From NCBI GenBank assembly GCA_035691305.1, contig DASSJF010000063.1:1-44631 (forward strand): a stretch of DNA of 44,631 bases. The letters are read 5' to 3'. A model generated the notes under the pieces. The model saw only the letters and a list, made by a program, of their open reading frames with translations. It ran no database searches and was not told the origin of the DNA. Position 1 is the first letter of the stretch. Each line of letters opens with the position of its first letter. Made by a program: the position numbers and the translations under genes. This document shows positions 16,143 to 26,414 of this stretch, piece after piece. The DNA is from a bacterium (GTDB lineage Bacteria; Sysuimicrobiota; Sysuimicrobiia; Sysuimicrobiales; Segetimicrobiaceae).

Positions 16143-16250
16143 AGCCCGCCTCCGCGGTGGTGCGATCGCCGGTCGCGGGAGCCTTCGCCAGCCTGCGACC
16201 GCGGCCTGCCGGCGGTTGGTGCGTACGTCCGAGGCCTAAGCGAAAGCTCG

Positions 16251-16256
16251 ATTATA
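16251..16256 (-). promoter_or_regulatory. candidate -10 element for the class II aldolase gene
   Basis: Reading leftwards, the minus strand has a perfect TATAAT at 16256-16251, about 110 bp before the aldolase start. No convincing -35 lies at 16-18 bp upstream (best TCAATA). It is divergent from, and about 20 bp from, the + strand promoter of the aromatic operon, so the two could interfere. Confidence 0.45.
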
Positions 16257-16275
16257 CCGACGGCGCCGCCCGATA

Positions 16276-16303
16276 TTGACTCTCGGAACCGTAGTGGTAC
16301 TAT
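16276..16303 (+). promoter_or_regulatory. sigma-70-type promoter of the aroF-trpA operon
   Basis: TTGACT (16276-16281) and TACTAT (16298-16303) are separated by 16 bp in an AT-richer patch. Transcription should start near 16308-16312, close to where the T-box stem I begins. The next promoter-like signals are far away, so this is the likely main promoter for the ten-gene operon. Confidence 0.75.
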
Positions 16304-16307
16304 AGGG

Positions 16308-16610
16308 CGTGCCAAACCTGATGACCGGGAAGAGTAGGCCGGGCAGCACGATTTGAGCGACCCGCGCGGCGTGCGGTGAGAGCGCGGGACGGGCGCCCGG
16401 ACCGAATGGACCCGTGAGGGGCGGCACGAAAGGCGGCGGAGCCCGCTGAGTAGTCGCCGCCGGAACCCTCCGCCGTAATCCGGAGGCCGGGATCGAGCGT
16501 GCCGTTCGTGCGGCGGCTCCGTCCCGCCGAGGGCCCCGGTTCGAACCGGGGAAGTGGGGTGGTACCGCGGGGGTTCTCTTGAGCCTCCCGTCCCGAAGGG
16601 ACGGGGGGCT
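16308..16610 (+). promoter_or_regulatory. T-box riboswitch leader with UGG (Trp) specifier
   Basis: The leader has the full T-box layout. Stem I closes with CGTGCC (16308-16313) and GGCACG (16423-16428). Above it the specifier internal loop has AGTA (16333-16336) on one side and CGAATGGA (16403-16410) on the other, flanked by pairs CGGG/CCCG and CCGGGC/GCCCGG. The specifier triplet is TGG at 16407-16409, in the standard GAA-NNN-A setting. The T-box core GGGGTGGTACCGCGG (16556-16570) carries the TGGT bulge at 16560-16563, which would pair with the tRNA NCCA end. CCCGTCCC (16587-16594) can pair with the T-box (antiterminator) or with the terminator 3' strand. Uncharged tRNA-Trp should therefore permit read-through into aroF. 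Confidence 0.93.
16582..16610 (+). terminator. T-box-controlled terminator hairpin
   Basis: AGCCTCCCGTCCC (16582-16594) pairs with GGGACGGGGGGCT (16598-16610) over 13 bp with one U-G wobble and a three-base GAA loop. The following TTGCGTATTT is only partly T-rich. Its 5' strand is the same segment the antiterminator uses, as in known T-box leaders. Confidence 0.85.
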
Positions 16611-16638
16611 TGCGTATTTACAGGGGAGGCGGAGCGCG

Positions 16639-17661
16639 ATGATTGTGGTGATGCAGCCGGGACATACCCGGGCCGAGCGCGACGCGGTGGCGCAGCATAT
16701 CGAGGAAGCCGGCCTCCGCACCAACATCATGGAGGGCGTCGAGCGCACGGTCATCGGCGTGATCGGGGACAGCCACACGAAGGAGTTGCTGCGCGAGAGC
16801 CTCGAGACGCTGCCGGGCGTCGAGAGGGTGGTCCGCATCCTGCAGCCATACAAGCTCGTCCACCGAGAGTTTCACGGCGGCAAGGACTCGGTCGTCTGGG
16901 TGCGGGACGTGGCGATCGGCGGGGGCCGCGTCGTCGTGATGGCGGGCCCGTGCACGGTCGAAACCCGCGGGCAGACGATGCAGACGGCGCGCGCGGTCAA
17001 GGCCGCGGGCGCCCAGATCCTGCGCGGCGGCGCGTTCAAGCCGCGCACGTCGCCGTACTCGTTCCAGGGGCTCGAAGAGGAGGGCCTCAAGATCCTGGCC
17101 GAGGCGCGCGCGGAGACCGGAATGCCGCTCGTCACCGAAGCGATGGACCACCATCAGCTCGAACTGGTGCTCGAGTACGCCGACATGGTGCAGATCGGCG
17201 CCCGCAACATGCAGAACTACCCGCTGTTGCGCGACGCCGGCCGCTCGGGCCGTCCGGTGTTGTTGAAGCGCGGGCCGAGCGCCACGATCGAAGAGCTGTT
17301 GCTCGCCGCCGAGTACATCATGGCCGAGGACAACCCCAACGTGGTCCTGTGCGAGCGGGGCATCCGCACCTTCGAGAACTACACGCGCTACACGCTCGAC
17401 ATCACCGCGGTGCCGGTGCTGAAGACCTTGACGCACCTGCCGGTCGTCGTCGATCCGTGCCACGGGCCCGGTAAGTCGCGTCTCGTCATCCCGATGGCGC
17501 GCGCCGGCGTCGCCGCGGGCGCGGACGGCCTCTTGGTGGAAGTGCATCCGGAGCCGGATCACGCGCTTTGCGACGGCCCGCACCTGCTGACGCCGGAGGC
17601 GTTCGGCCTCTTGATGCAGGACCTCGACGGCATCGCGCTCGCCGTTGGGCGGAGGATGTAG
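16639..17661 (+). CDS. aroF: 3-deoxy-7-phosphoheptulonate (DAHP) synthase
   Basis: DAHP synthase (340 aa, type I-beta) condenses PEP and erythrose 4-phosphate, the entry to aromatic biosynthesis. Residues 1-66 form a ferredoxin-like ACT-type domain, which gives allosteric control in the Thermotoga enzyme. The barrel follows, with MAGPCTVE (metal Cys), [16 protein letters not shown] (phosphate and PEP), [31 protein letters not shown] (metal His) and [14 protein letters not shown] (metal Glu and Asp). GGGGAGGCGG precedes ATG 16639. It is the first gene after the T-box leader; tyrA follows after 5 bp. Confidence 0.96.
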   Translation: MIVVMQPGHTRAERDAVAQHIEEAGLRTNIMEGVERTVIGVIGDSHTKELLRESLETLPGVERVVRILQPYKLVHREFHGGKDSVVWVRDVAIGGGRVVVMAGPCTVETRGQTMQTARAVKAAGAQILRGGAFKPRTSPYSFQGLEEEGLKILAEARAETGMPLVTEAMDHHQLELVLEYADMVQIGARNMQNYPLLRDAGRSGRPVLLKRGPSATIEELLLAAEYIMAEDNPNVVLCERGIRTFENYTRYTLDITAVPVLKTLTHLPVVVDPCHGPGKSRLVIPMARAGVAAGADGLLVEVHPEPDHALCDGPHLLTPEAFGLLMQDLDGIALAVGRRM

Positions 17662-17666
17662 GGCCG

Positions 17667-18566
17667 ATGGCGTCGTTCAACCGCGCGGCCGTCATCGGCG
17701 TGGGCCTGATCGGCGGCTCGCTGGGGATGGCCATGCGCCGGCGGCGCCTCGCGCGCGAGGTGGTCGGCGTGGCGCGGGTGTCGGAGACGATCGGCGCGGC
17801 GCGGGCGCGCGGCGCGATCGACCGCGGCACGACCGATCCCGTCGACGGCGTGGCCGGCGCCGACCTCGTGGTGCTGGCGACGCCGCCCGAACTGGTGGTC
17901 TCGATGGCGCGCGAAGTGCTGCCGTATCTCCGCGCGGGTGCGATCGTCACCGACGTCGCCAGCGTGAAGGGCTCGATCGTGCGTGAGATCGAGGGGGCGC
18001 TCGACCCGAGCCGGGGCGCCCTGTTCGTGGGCGGGCATCCCATGGCCGGCAACGAAGGCCGGGGCATCGCCGCGGCCGCGGAGGATCTATTCGAAGGCTC
18101 CGTCTATCTAATCACGCGCACTCCGAAGACCGACCCGACCGCCGCGGACCGCATCGCCGCGCTCGCGCGGTCGCTCGGCGCCCGACCGATCGTCATGGAT
18201 CCCGACGCCCACGACCGGGCCGTCGCGCGGGTGAGCCACCTGCCGTATCTCCTCGCCGCGGCGCTCATGGGCGCGGCGGAGGGCGAGACCGCGGCCGCCG
18301 GCCCGTCGTTCCTCGGCGCGACGCGGGTCGCCGGCAGCCCCGTGTCGATGTGGGCGCAGATCTGCCGGCTCAACCGCCGCGAGATCGTCGACGCGCTGCG
18401 GGCGTTCCGCGGGCGGCTGGACCGGCTCGAGACCGCGCTGGCGGACGGCGGCGAGCTCGACGCGCTCCTCGACGACGCTCGCCGGGCGCGCCTCAAGCTG
18501 TCGCCGCGCACCGAGCAGCACCTGCCGTTGCCGCGCGGAGCCGGATCGCGGAGCGACAATTCGTGA
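17667..18566 (+). CDS. tyrA: prephenate dehydrogenase
   Basis: Prephenate dehydrogenase (299 aa) oxidatively decarboxylates prephenate to 4-hydroxyphenylpyruvate for tyrosine. It has the Rossmann motif GVGLIGGSLGMA, the conserved LVVLATPPE, TDVASVKGSIV, GGHPMAGNEGRGI (catalytic His) and VSHLPYLLAAAL (second His). There is no ACT domain, so direct tyrosine feedback is not evident. The prephenate would come from the AroH domain of the fused gene in the shikimate operon. ATG 17667 is chosen because it starts the Rossmann strand; the stop overlaps trpE (GTGA). Confidence 0.93.
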   Translation: MASFNRAAVIGVGLIGGSLGMAMRRRRLAREVVGVARVSETIGAARARGAIDRGTTDPVDGVAGADLVVLATPPELVVSMAREVLPYLRAGAIVTDVASVKGSIVREIEGALDPSRGALFVGGHPMAGNEGRGIAAAAEDLFEGSVYLITRTPKTDPTAADRIAALARSLGARPIVMDPDAHDRAVARVSHLPYLLAAALMGAAEGETAAAGPSFLGATRVAGSPVSMWAQICRLNRREIVDALRAFRGRLDRLETALADGGELDALLDDARRARLKLSPRTEQHLPLPRGAGSRSDNS

Positions 18567-20053
18567 ACGCCGCCCGCACCCTCGCGCCCACCGTCACCGA
18601 GTTCGACCGCCGTGCGCGGGAGGGCAATCTCGTGCCGGTCTCGTGCGAGATCATGGCGGACCTCGACACGCCGATTTCGGCGTTTCTCCGGATCCGGCAC
18701 CTGCCGTACCCGTTCTTGCTCGAGAGCGCGGAAGGCAGCGAGAAGATCGCCCGCTACTCGTTCCTCGGCGCCGCGCCGCGGCTCGTCCTGCGCGCCTTTC
18801 GGGACCGCGTCGAGATCGAGGAGGGCGGCGCCATCCGCCGCCTCGATGAAAGCCCGCTCGCCGCCGCGCGCGACGTGCTCGGGCGATACCGTCCGGTCGC
18901 CGACCCGACCCTGCCGCGATTTTACGGCGGCCTGGTCGGGTACTTCGGATACGATCTGATCCGCACGATCGAACGCCTGCCGCACCAGCCTCCCGACGAT
19001 TACGGTCTGCCGATTATGAGCCTTGCCCTCGCCGACACCGTGGTGATCTTCGACCACGTCCGCCACCGCATCCGCATCGTCGCGAACGCCTGCGTGGACG
19101 GCGGCGCGGAGGCGGCCTACCGCGAGGCTCAGGAACGGATCGGGCGGTGGATCGACCTGCTGCGCGCGCCGATGCCGGAGATGCCGGCCGGCGGACCGTA
19201 CCCGCCGCTGCGCCTCCGCTCCAACATGACCCGCGAACGCTACCTCGCCGGGGTCGCGCGGTGCCGGGAGTACATCCACGCCGGGGACGCGTTTCAGATC
19301 GTGTTTTCGCAGCGGTTTGCCGCCGACGTCGGCGATCTCGACCCGTTCGCGGTCTACCGCGCCGTGCGGGCGATCAACCCGTCGCCGTTCATGTTCTATC
19401 TCGGCGGGGCCGGCGGGGAGGACGCGACGCTCGTGGGCGCCTCGCCGGAGCTGCTGGTGCGCCTCGAAGGCGACCGGATCCAGATGCGGCCGATCGCCGG
19501 CACGCGGCGGCGCGGTCTCGACGACGACGAGGATCGGCGGCTCGAGCAGGAGATGCTCGGGAGCGAGAAAGAGCGGGCCGAGCACGTGATGCTGGTCGAC
19601 CTCACCCGCAACGACGTCGGCCGCGTGGCCCGCTACGGCACGGTGCGCGTGCCCGAACTGATGACGGTCGAACGCTACTCTCACGTGATGCACATCGTGA
19701 GCCTCGTGGAGGGCCGCCTGCGGGAGGGGCTCGACGCGTTCGACGTGCTGCGGGCGGTGTTCCCCCACGGCACGGTGAGCGGCGCCCCGAAGGTGCGCGC
19801 GATGGAGATCCTCGACGAGCTCGAGCCGACGACGCGCGGCCCCTACGCGGGCGCGGTCGGCTACGCCGGTTTCGGCGGGGCGCTCGACACCTGCATCGCC
19901 ATCCGCACGCTCGCGCTGCGGGGCGGCGCGGCCTACGTGCAGGCGGGCGGCGGCATCGTGGCCGACTCGGAGCCGGCCGCGGAGTACGACGAGACGGTCA
20001 ACAAGGCCAAGGTGCTGGTCCGCGCGCTCGAGATGGCGCGGCGCGGGTTGTAG
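18563..20053 (+). CDS. trpE: anthranilate synthase component I
   Basis: TrpE (496 aa) makes anthranilate from chorismate and ammonia supplied by TrpG. The N-terminal region has LLES at 52-55, the motif involved in tryptophan feedback inhibition, and ARYSFLG. The catalytic half has GDAFQIVFSQRF, INPSPFMFYL, VGASPELLVR, RPIAGTRRRG, LMLVDLTRNDVGRVA-type sequence, HGTVSGAPKVRAMEI, and GAVGYAGFGGALDTCIAIRT with QAGGGIVADSEPAAEY. GTG 18563 overlaps the tyrA stop. TrpE is thus likely controlled at two levels: T-box read-through and allosteric inhibition. Confidence 0.96.
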   Translation: MNAARTLAPTVTEFDRRAREGNLVPVSCEIMADLDTPISAFLRIRHLPYPFLLESAEGSEKIARYSFLGAAPRLVLRAFRDRVEIEEGGAIRRLDESPLAAARDVLGRYRPVADPTLPRFYGGLVGYFGYDLIRTIERLPHQPPDDYGLPIMSLALADTVVIFDHVRHRIRIVANACVDGGAEAAYREAQERIGRWIDLLRAPMPEMPAGGPYPPLRLRSNMTRERYLAGVARCREYIHAGDAFQIVFSQRFAADVGDLDPFAVYRAVRAINPSPFMFYLGGAGGEDATLVGASPELLVRLEGDRIQMRPIAGTRRRGLDDDEDRRLEQEMLGSEKERAEHVMLVDLTRNDVGRVARYGTVRVPELMTVERYSHVMHIVSLVEGRLREGLDAFDVLRAVFPHGTVSGAPKVRAMEILDELEPTTRGPYAGAVGYAGFGGALDTCIAIRTLALRGGAAYVQAGGGIVADSEPAAEYDETVNKAKVLVRALEMARRGL

Positions 20054-20101
20054 GCATGAGTGCGGTGACGGCCGGCCGGCCGCCGGCCTGAGGAGACGGC
20101 G

Positions 20102-20782
20102 ATGATTTTGGTGATCGACAACTACGACTCGTTCACGTACAACCTCGTGCAGTACCTCGGGGAGCTCGGCGAGATGCTCGAGGTCCGCCGCAACGACGCG
20201 GTCACGGTCGGCGAGATCAAGACGCTCGCGCCGGAGGCGATCGTGATCTCCCCCGGCCCATGCACGCCGGCGGAGGCGGGGGTGAGCGCGCCGCTCGTCC
20301 AGGCGCTGGCCGGACGCGTGCCGATCCTCGGGGTCTGCCTCGGCCACCAATGCATCGGGGCCGCCTGCGGCGGGCTCGTGGTCCGCGGCGGGGCGCCCGT
20401 GCACGGCAAGACCGCGCGCATCCACCACGACGGGCGCGCGATCTTCGCCGGCCTGCCGACGCCGATCACCGGCACGCGCTACCACTCGCTGGTCATCGAT
20501 CCCGATCGCCTGCCGGAGACGCTCGAGATCTCCGCCCGCACCGAGGACGGCGTGATCATGGGCGTGCGGCACCGCTCCGCGATCGTCGAAGGAGTGCAGT
20601 TCCATCCGGAGTCGGTGCTGACCGAATACGGCCACGCGATGCTCCGCAACTTCCTGGCGATCGCACGGGGGCAGGCGCCGCCCGGGCTCGCCGGCACGCT
20701 GCCGCCCATGCCGGCAGACCGCCTGACGGCGAAATCAAAACCGGGCGCGGCCGCCGCACGCCGGCCGGCCGAAGCGAGGTAG
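20102..20782 (+). CDS. trpG: anthranilate synthase component II (glutamine amidotransferase)
   Basis: TrpG (226 aa) hydrolyses glutamine and passes ammonia to TrpE. The class I amidotransferase triad is visible: Cys in LGVCLGHQCIG, and His and Glu in GVQFHPESVLTEYG. DNYDSFTYNLVQYLGELG and ISPGPCTPAEAG are typical. The last ~35 residues (Pro/Ala/Lys-rich) extend past the usual end and look disordered. GAGGAGA lies just before ATG 20102. The 48-bp gap after trpE is the longest inside the operon. Confidence 0.96.
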   Translation: MILVIDNYDSFTYNLVQYLGELGEMLEVRRNDAVTVGEIKTLAPEAIVISPGPCTPAEAGVSAPLVQALAGRVPILGVCLGHQCIGAACGGLVVRGGAPVHGKTARIHHDGRAIFAGLPTPITGTRYHSLVIDPDRLPETLEISARTEDGVIMGVRHRSAIVEGVQFHPESVLTEYGHAMLRNFLAIARGQAPPGLAGTLPPMPADRLTAKSKPGAAAARRPAEAR

Positions 20783-20786
20783 GGAC

Positions 20787-21806
20787 ATGCCGCTGCGGCC
20801 CGCGATCGCGAAGATCGCCGCCAAAGAGACGCTCACCGAGGCCGAGGCCCAGGCCGCGATGAGCACGATCATGGACGGGGAGGCCACCCCCGCCCAGATC
20901 GCCGCCTTCATCACGGGGCTCGCCATGCGCGGCGAGACGGTCGAGGAAATCACCGGGTTCGCGCGGGCGATCCGCGAGCACGCGGTGCCGATCGCGCCGC
21001 GGACGGACCACCTCGTGGACATCGTCGGCACCGGCGGCGACCGGCTCAACACGTTCAACATCTCGACGACCTCCGCGTTCGTGATCGCCGGCGCCGGCGG
21101 CCACGTCGCCAAGCACGGCAACCGCGCCGTCGGCAGCAAGAGCGGCGCCGCCGACGTGCTCGAGGCGCTCGGCATCAACCTCGAAGCCTCGCCCGAGGTC
21201 GTCCAGACCTGCATCGACGAGGTGGGCTTCGGCTTCTTGTTCGCGCCGCGGTTTCACCCCGCGTTCAAGTACGCGATGCCGCCGCGCCGCGAGATCGGGA
21301 TCCGCACCGTGTTCAACATCCTCGGTCCGCTGACGAACCCGGCCCGCGCGCGGCGGTACCTGCAGGGCGCGCCGAGCCCCGCGCACACCGAGGTGATGGG
21401 CCGGGTGCACGCGCTGCTGGGCGCGGACCGGGCGTTCGTCGTGCACGGCCTCGACGGCATGGACGAGATCACGTTGTGCGCTCCGACCCAGATCACCGAG
21501 GTCGAAGGCGGCGCGGTGCGGACGTACACGATCGCGCCCGAGCAGTTCGGGTTCAGGCGCGCGGCGCTCGAAGACCTGCGCGGGGGCTCCCCTCAGGAAA
21601 ACGCGGCGATGGCCGTCGCGATCCTGGACGGCAGCGCGCGCGGACCGCGGCGCGACATCGTGGTCCTCAACGCGGGCGTCGCGCTCGTCGCCGCCGGCGT
21701 CGCGGAGACGATCGAGGACGGCGTCGGGCGTGCGCAGCAGAGCATCGAGGCGGGACGGGCCTACGAGCGGCTCGAGGCGCTCCGCCTGCGGACGAAGTTC
21801 GGGTAG
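20787..21806 (+). CDS. trpD: anthranilate phosphoribosyltransferase
   Basis: TrpD (339 aa) transfers phosphoribosyl from PRPP to anthranilate. Key segments are the PRPP-binding VGTGGDRLNTFNISTTSAFV, KHGNRAVGSKSGAADVLEALGI (anthranilate and PRPP contacts), FLFAPRFHPAFKYAMPPRREIGIRTVFNILGPLTNPA, and VHGLDGMDEITLCAPT. The length is standard. It starts 4 bp after the trpG stop with GAGGTAGGG upstream, and trpC follows after 8 bp. Confidence 0.97.
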   Translation: MPLRPAIAKIAAKETLTEAEAQAAMSTIMDGEATPAQIAAFITGLAMRGETVEEITGFARAIREHAVPIAPRTDHLVDIVGTGGDRLNTFNISTTSAFVIAGAGGHVAKHGNRAVGSKSGAADVLEALGINLEASPEVVQTCIDEVGFGFLFAPRFHPAFKYAMPPRREIGIRTVFNILGPLTNPARARRYLQGAPSPAHTEVMGRVHALLGADRAFVVHGLDGMDEITLCAPTQITEVEGGAVRTYTIAPEQFGFRRAALEDLRGGSPQENAAMAVAILDGSARGPRRDIVVLNAGVALVAAGVAETIEDGVGRAQQSIEAGRAYERLEALRLRTKFG

Positions 21807-21814
21807 CCGGGAAG

Positions 21815-22615
21815 ATGGGCGTGCTCGACCGGATCGTGGCGCATAAGCGCGAGGAACTGGCCGGCCGCGTGCGGCGGATGCCGCTCGCGGAAATGCGCAG
21901 GCGGGCCGCCGACGCCCCGCCTGCCCGGCCGTTCCACGATGCGCTGCGCCGCACGCCCGGGGGCCCGGCGCGCCTGATCGCCGAGGTCAAGGGCTCGTCG
22001 CCGTCCGCGGGCACGATCCGGGCGGAGTTCGATCCGGTTGGAATCGCGCGGACGTACGCGGCCGCGGGGGCATCGGCGGTTTCGGTGCTGACCGATGCGC
22101 GGTTCTTCGCGGGCGCCGACGAGCACCTGGTGCGCGTCCGCGGCGCCGTGGAGGTTCCGGTCTTACGCAAGGACTTCACCGTCGATCCCTACCAGGTCTA
22201 CGAGGCGCGGGCGATCGGCGCCGACGCGGTCCTGCTGATCGCCGCGGTGCTGGGCGCGAGCGCCTTGGCGGATCTCGGGGCGCTCGCCGCGGAGCTCGGG
22301 ATGGCCGCGCTCGCCGAGGCGCACACGGAGGCGGAGCTGGACGCGGCCCTCGCGGTCCGCGCCCCGCTCGTCGGCATCAACAACCGCAACCTGGACACGC
22401 TCGAGACCTCGCTCGAGGTCACACGGCGCCTCCGGCCGCGCGTGCCGGCCGGCGTGACCGTCGTGGCCGAGAGCGGCATCGAGCGCCGCGGGGACGTCGC
22501 GGAGATGGAGCGGCTCGGGGTGGACGCGATCCTGGTCGGCACCGCGCTGATGCGGGCGGCCGATCCCGGCGCGCGGGTCCGCGAGCTCCTGGGCGCCAAC
22601 GAGGAGGCACCATGA
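21815..22615 (+). CDS. trpC: indole-3-glycerol-phosphate synthase
   Basis: TrpC (266 aa) closes CdRP to indole-3-glycerol phosphate in a TIM barrel. It shows [16 protein letters not shown] (catalytic Glu and Lys), [53 protein letters not shown] (catalytic Lys), [33 protein letters not shown], and [13 protein letters not shown] begin at ATG 21815, where the family N-terminus starts. It is a monofunctional enzyme, with trpF encoded separately two genes on. The stop overlaps trpS (ATGA). Confidence 0.96.
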   Translation: MGVLDRIVAHKREELAGRVRRMPLAEMRRRAADAPPARPFHDALRRTPGGPARLIAEVKGSSPSAGTIRAEFDPVGIARTYAAAGASAVSVLTDARFFAGADEHLVRVRGAVEVPVLRKDFTVDPYQVYEARAIGADAVLLIAAVLGASALADLGALAAELGMAALAEAHTEAELDAALAVRAPLVGINNRNLDTLETSLEVTRRLRPRVPAGVTVVAESGIERRGDVAEMERLGVDAILVGTALMRAADPGARVRELLGANEEAP

Positions 22616-23685
22616 CGACGCGGCACGGCAAGAGGCGGATACTCACCGGCGACCGGCCGACCGGCCGGCTGCACCTCGGCCACTACGTCGGCTCGCTCGA
22701 GAACCGGCTGCGGCTGCAGGATGAATACGAGTGCTTCTTCATCGTCGCGGACTACCACGTGCTGACGACCGCGGCGGAGCGCAGCCGGGAGATCGGCCCC
22801 AACATCCAGCAGCTGCTCCTCGACTATCTCAGCATCGGCATCGATCCGGGGAAGAGCACTATCTACGTGCAGTCCCTCGTGCCCGAGGTGGCGGTGCTCC
22901 ACCTCATCTTCTCGATGCTGACGACGGTGCCGCGGCTGCAGCGCGTGCCGTCGCTCAAGGACGTCATGCGCGACCTGAAGCTCGAGACCGCGACGGTGGG
23001 CCTCTTGACGTACCCGGTGCTGCAGGCCGCCGATATCCTGATGGTGCGCGCCGACGCCGTCCCGGTCGGCAAGGACCAGGCGAGCCATCTGGAAGTGACG
23101 CGGGAGACCGCGCGCCGCTTCAACGAGCTGTACGGGCCGGTGTTTCCGGAGCCGGAGACGATCATCGGCCGGGTCGGCACGCTTGTGGGCACCGACGGGC
23201 AGGCCAAGATGAGCAAGTCAATCGGCAACACGATCGACTTGGCGGACGACGCGGAGACGGTGCGGCGCAAAGTGATGAGCATGTACACCGACCCGACGCG
23301 CATCCACCCGACCGATCCGGGGCACGTCGAAGGCAACCCGGTGTTCATCTACCACGACGCGTTCAACAAGGACAAGGCCGAAATCGAGGGGCTGAAGGAG
23401 CGCTATCGCAAGGGCACCGTGGGCGACGTGGAGGTGAAGAAGCGCCTCGTGCGCGCGATCAACGAGTTTCTCGAGCCGATCCGCGAGCGGCGGGCGGTGT
23501 GGGAGGCCCGGCCCGATCGGGTGCGCGAGATTGTCGTTGAAGGCAGCCGGGTCGCGCGCCGCGAGGCGCAGACGACGCTCAACCTCTGCCTCGCGCAGAT
23601 GGGAATGGACTACTTCCACGAAATGCGCGACGGCGCGCCCGCCGCGGCCGCAACCGGCGCCCGTAGGACCGGCGAGGATGAGTGA
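22612..23685 (+). CDS. trpS: tryptophanyl-tRNA synthetase
   Basis: TrpRS (357 aa) charges tRNA-Trp. It is a class I synthetase with [17 protein letters not shown] (HIGH motif as HLGH), [33 protein letters not shown] and the KMSKS loop as [11 protein letters not shown]-terminal Ala/Gly-rich tail of about 20 residues lies beyond the usual end. It sits between trpC and trpF, overlapping them by 4 bp and 8 bp, so it is a genuine member of the operon. This places charging enzyme and amino-acid supply under one Trp-sensing leader. Confidence 0.96.
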   Translation: MTTRHGKRRILTGDRPTGRLHLGHYVGSLENRLRLQDEYECFFIVADYHVLTTAAERSREIGPNIQQLLLDYLSIGIDPGKSTIYVQSLVPEVAVLHLIFSMLTTVPRLQRVPSLKDVMRDLKLETATVGLLTYPVLQAADILMVRADAVPVGKDQASHLEVTRETARRFNELYGPVFPEPETIIGRVGTLVGTDGQAKMSKSIGNTIDLADDAETVRRKVMSMYTDPTRIHPTDPGHVEGNPVFIYHDAFNKDKAEIEGLKERYRKGTVGDVEVKKRLVRAINEFLEPIRERRAVWEARPDRVREIVVEGSRVARREAQTTLNLCLAQMGMDYFHEMRDGAPAAAATGARRTGEDE

Positions 23686-24342
23686 GTTTGTCCGCGTCAA
23701 GATCTGCGGCATCCGCCGCCTGCCCGACGCGCTCGCGGCCGTGGACGCCGGCGCCGACGCCGTCGGCCTGAACTTCTGGCGGCCGGGCCGCCGGTACGTG
23801 CCGCCGGAAGTAGCGCGCCAGATCGCGCGGGCCCTGCCGCCGTTCGTGAGCAAGATCGGCGTGTTCGTGGACGAGGATCCGGAGAAAGTCCGGGAGATCG
23901 CCTCGCTCGTCGGCCTCGACGGGCTGCAGCTGCACGGCGCGGAGACCCCCGAGGGATGCGCCGCCTTCGCGCTGCCGGTGATCAAGAGCATCAAGGTGCG
24001 CGGGCCGGAAAGCCTCGCCGGTTTGGGGCGGTACCGGGTCGCCGGCTTCCTGCTGGATACGCACGTGCCCGGGGCGCAAGCACCCGGCGGGTCGGGGCAG
24101 ACCTTCGATTGGCAGCTCGCCCTGCGGGCGCGCGAAGCGGGGCCGGTCATCCTCTCCGGCGGCCTGACCCCGGACAACGTCGAGGAGGCGATCCGCCAGG
24201 CGCGGCCCTACGCGGTCGACGTGGCCTCCGGCGTCGAGACGGATGGCGAGAAGGATCCCGGCAAGATCCGCGCGTTCGTCGCGCGCGTGAACACCTGGAA
24301 CGCGGCCCACCAGGCCGCGAGTCCGACGAGGGGGATGCAGCG

Positions 24343-24346
<4 letters not shown>
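23678..24346 (+). CDS. trpF: phosphoribosylanthranilate isomerase
   Basis: TrpF (222 aa) isomerises phosphoribosylanthranilate to CdRP. The catalytic Cys is in VKICGIRRL, and the catalytic Asp in [65 protein letters not shown] and [18 protein letters not shown] are standard. It begins inside the last codons of trpS (8-bp overlap) and its stop overlaps the trpB ATG (ATGA). Confidence 0.96.
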
Positions 24347-25556
<1,210 letters not shown>

Positions 25557-25560
<4 letters not shown>

Positions 25561-26411
25561 CGGCCGGCCGAGGGCAAGCGGCGGCGGAGCCGGCGGCCAC
25601 CGCCCCGCTCGAAGCCAACCGGCTCGTCCGGGCGTTCCGCTCCCTCCGCTCTGAGCGGCGCCGTGCGCTCATTCCTTACATCATGGCGGGCGATCCGGAC
25701 GCCGCGACAACGGAACGGTTCGTCGAGGCGCTCGTCGGCGCCGGCGCCGCCGCGATCGAGTTGGGCGTGCCGTTCAGTGATCCGATCGCGGACGGCCCGA
25801 TCAATCAGCGCGCCGGCCTGCGGGCGATGGCGCAGGGGATGACCATCCGCGCGGCGCTCGACCTGGTCGCGCGCCTCAGGGCGCGCACGCAAGTCCCGCT
25901 CCTCATCATGACCTATTACAACCTGATCCTCCGGTACGGCCCGGGGACGTTCGCGCGCGACGCCGCCGCGGCCGGACTCGACGGTCTCATCGCCCCGGAC
26001 CTCCCGCCCGATGCGGCCGGGGGGCTCATCGGCGAGGCGCGCGAGCGCGGGCTGGCGACGGTGTTCATGGCGGCGCCGACCAGCACCCCGGAGCGGATCC
26101 GCGCGGTCGCGGCCGCGTCCACCGGGTTCGTCTACTGCGTCTCCCGCACCGGGGTCACCGGCGTCCGGGACGCGCTGCCCGACGGCCTTCCCGACCTGGT
26201 GCGCCGGATCCGCGCCGAGACCGAGGCGCCGGTCTGCGTCGGGTTCGGCATCAGCCGGCCGGCCCAGGCCCGGGAGGTCGCGAAGGTGGCCGACGGCGTC
26301 GTCGTCGGGAGCGCCTTGGTCCAAATGGTCGAAGAGACGCCCCGCGACGTCGCCCGTATTGCCGGCTTCGTGCGCGATCTGGCGGCGGCGATCGCCGGGA
26401 TCGAACGCTAA
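25557..26411 (+). CDS. trpA: tryptophan synthase alpha chain
   Basis: TrpA (284 aa) cleaves indole-3-glycerol phosphate to indole for TrpB. Catalytic Glu and Asp lie in [45 protein letters not shown] and [13 protein letters not shown] are conserved. The first ~25 residues are an Ala-rich extension. GTG 25557 overlaps the trpB stop (GTGA). It is the last gene of the T-box operon, and its stop lies only 3 bp from the stop of the converging minus-strand gene, with no room for a dedicated terminator. Confidence 0.95.
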
Positions 26412-26414
26412 CCG

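Noticed and set aside
16534-16551. CCCCGGTTCGAACCGGGG resembles a tRNA T-arm and could suggest a tRNA gene.
   Set aside because: No acceptor, D or anticodon arms fit around it. It is a 7-bp hairpin with TCGA loop directly before the T-box core, where stem III of T-box leaders lies.
20056-20091. An 11-codon frame (ATG to TGA) between trpE and trpG, possibly a leader peptide.
   Set aside because: It has no Trp codons, no ribosome site and no following terminator, so attenuation is not supported; such short frames arise by chance.
18104-20635. An 843-codon open frame on the minus strand opposite tyrA, trpE and trpG.
   Set aside because: It is a shadow of well-conserved + strand genes, with no recognisable domain and His/Arg/Asp-rich composition typical of antisense frames in high-GC DNA.
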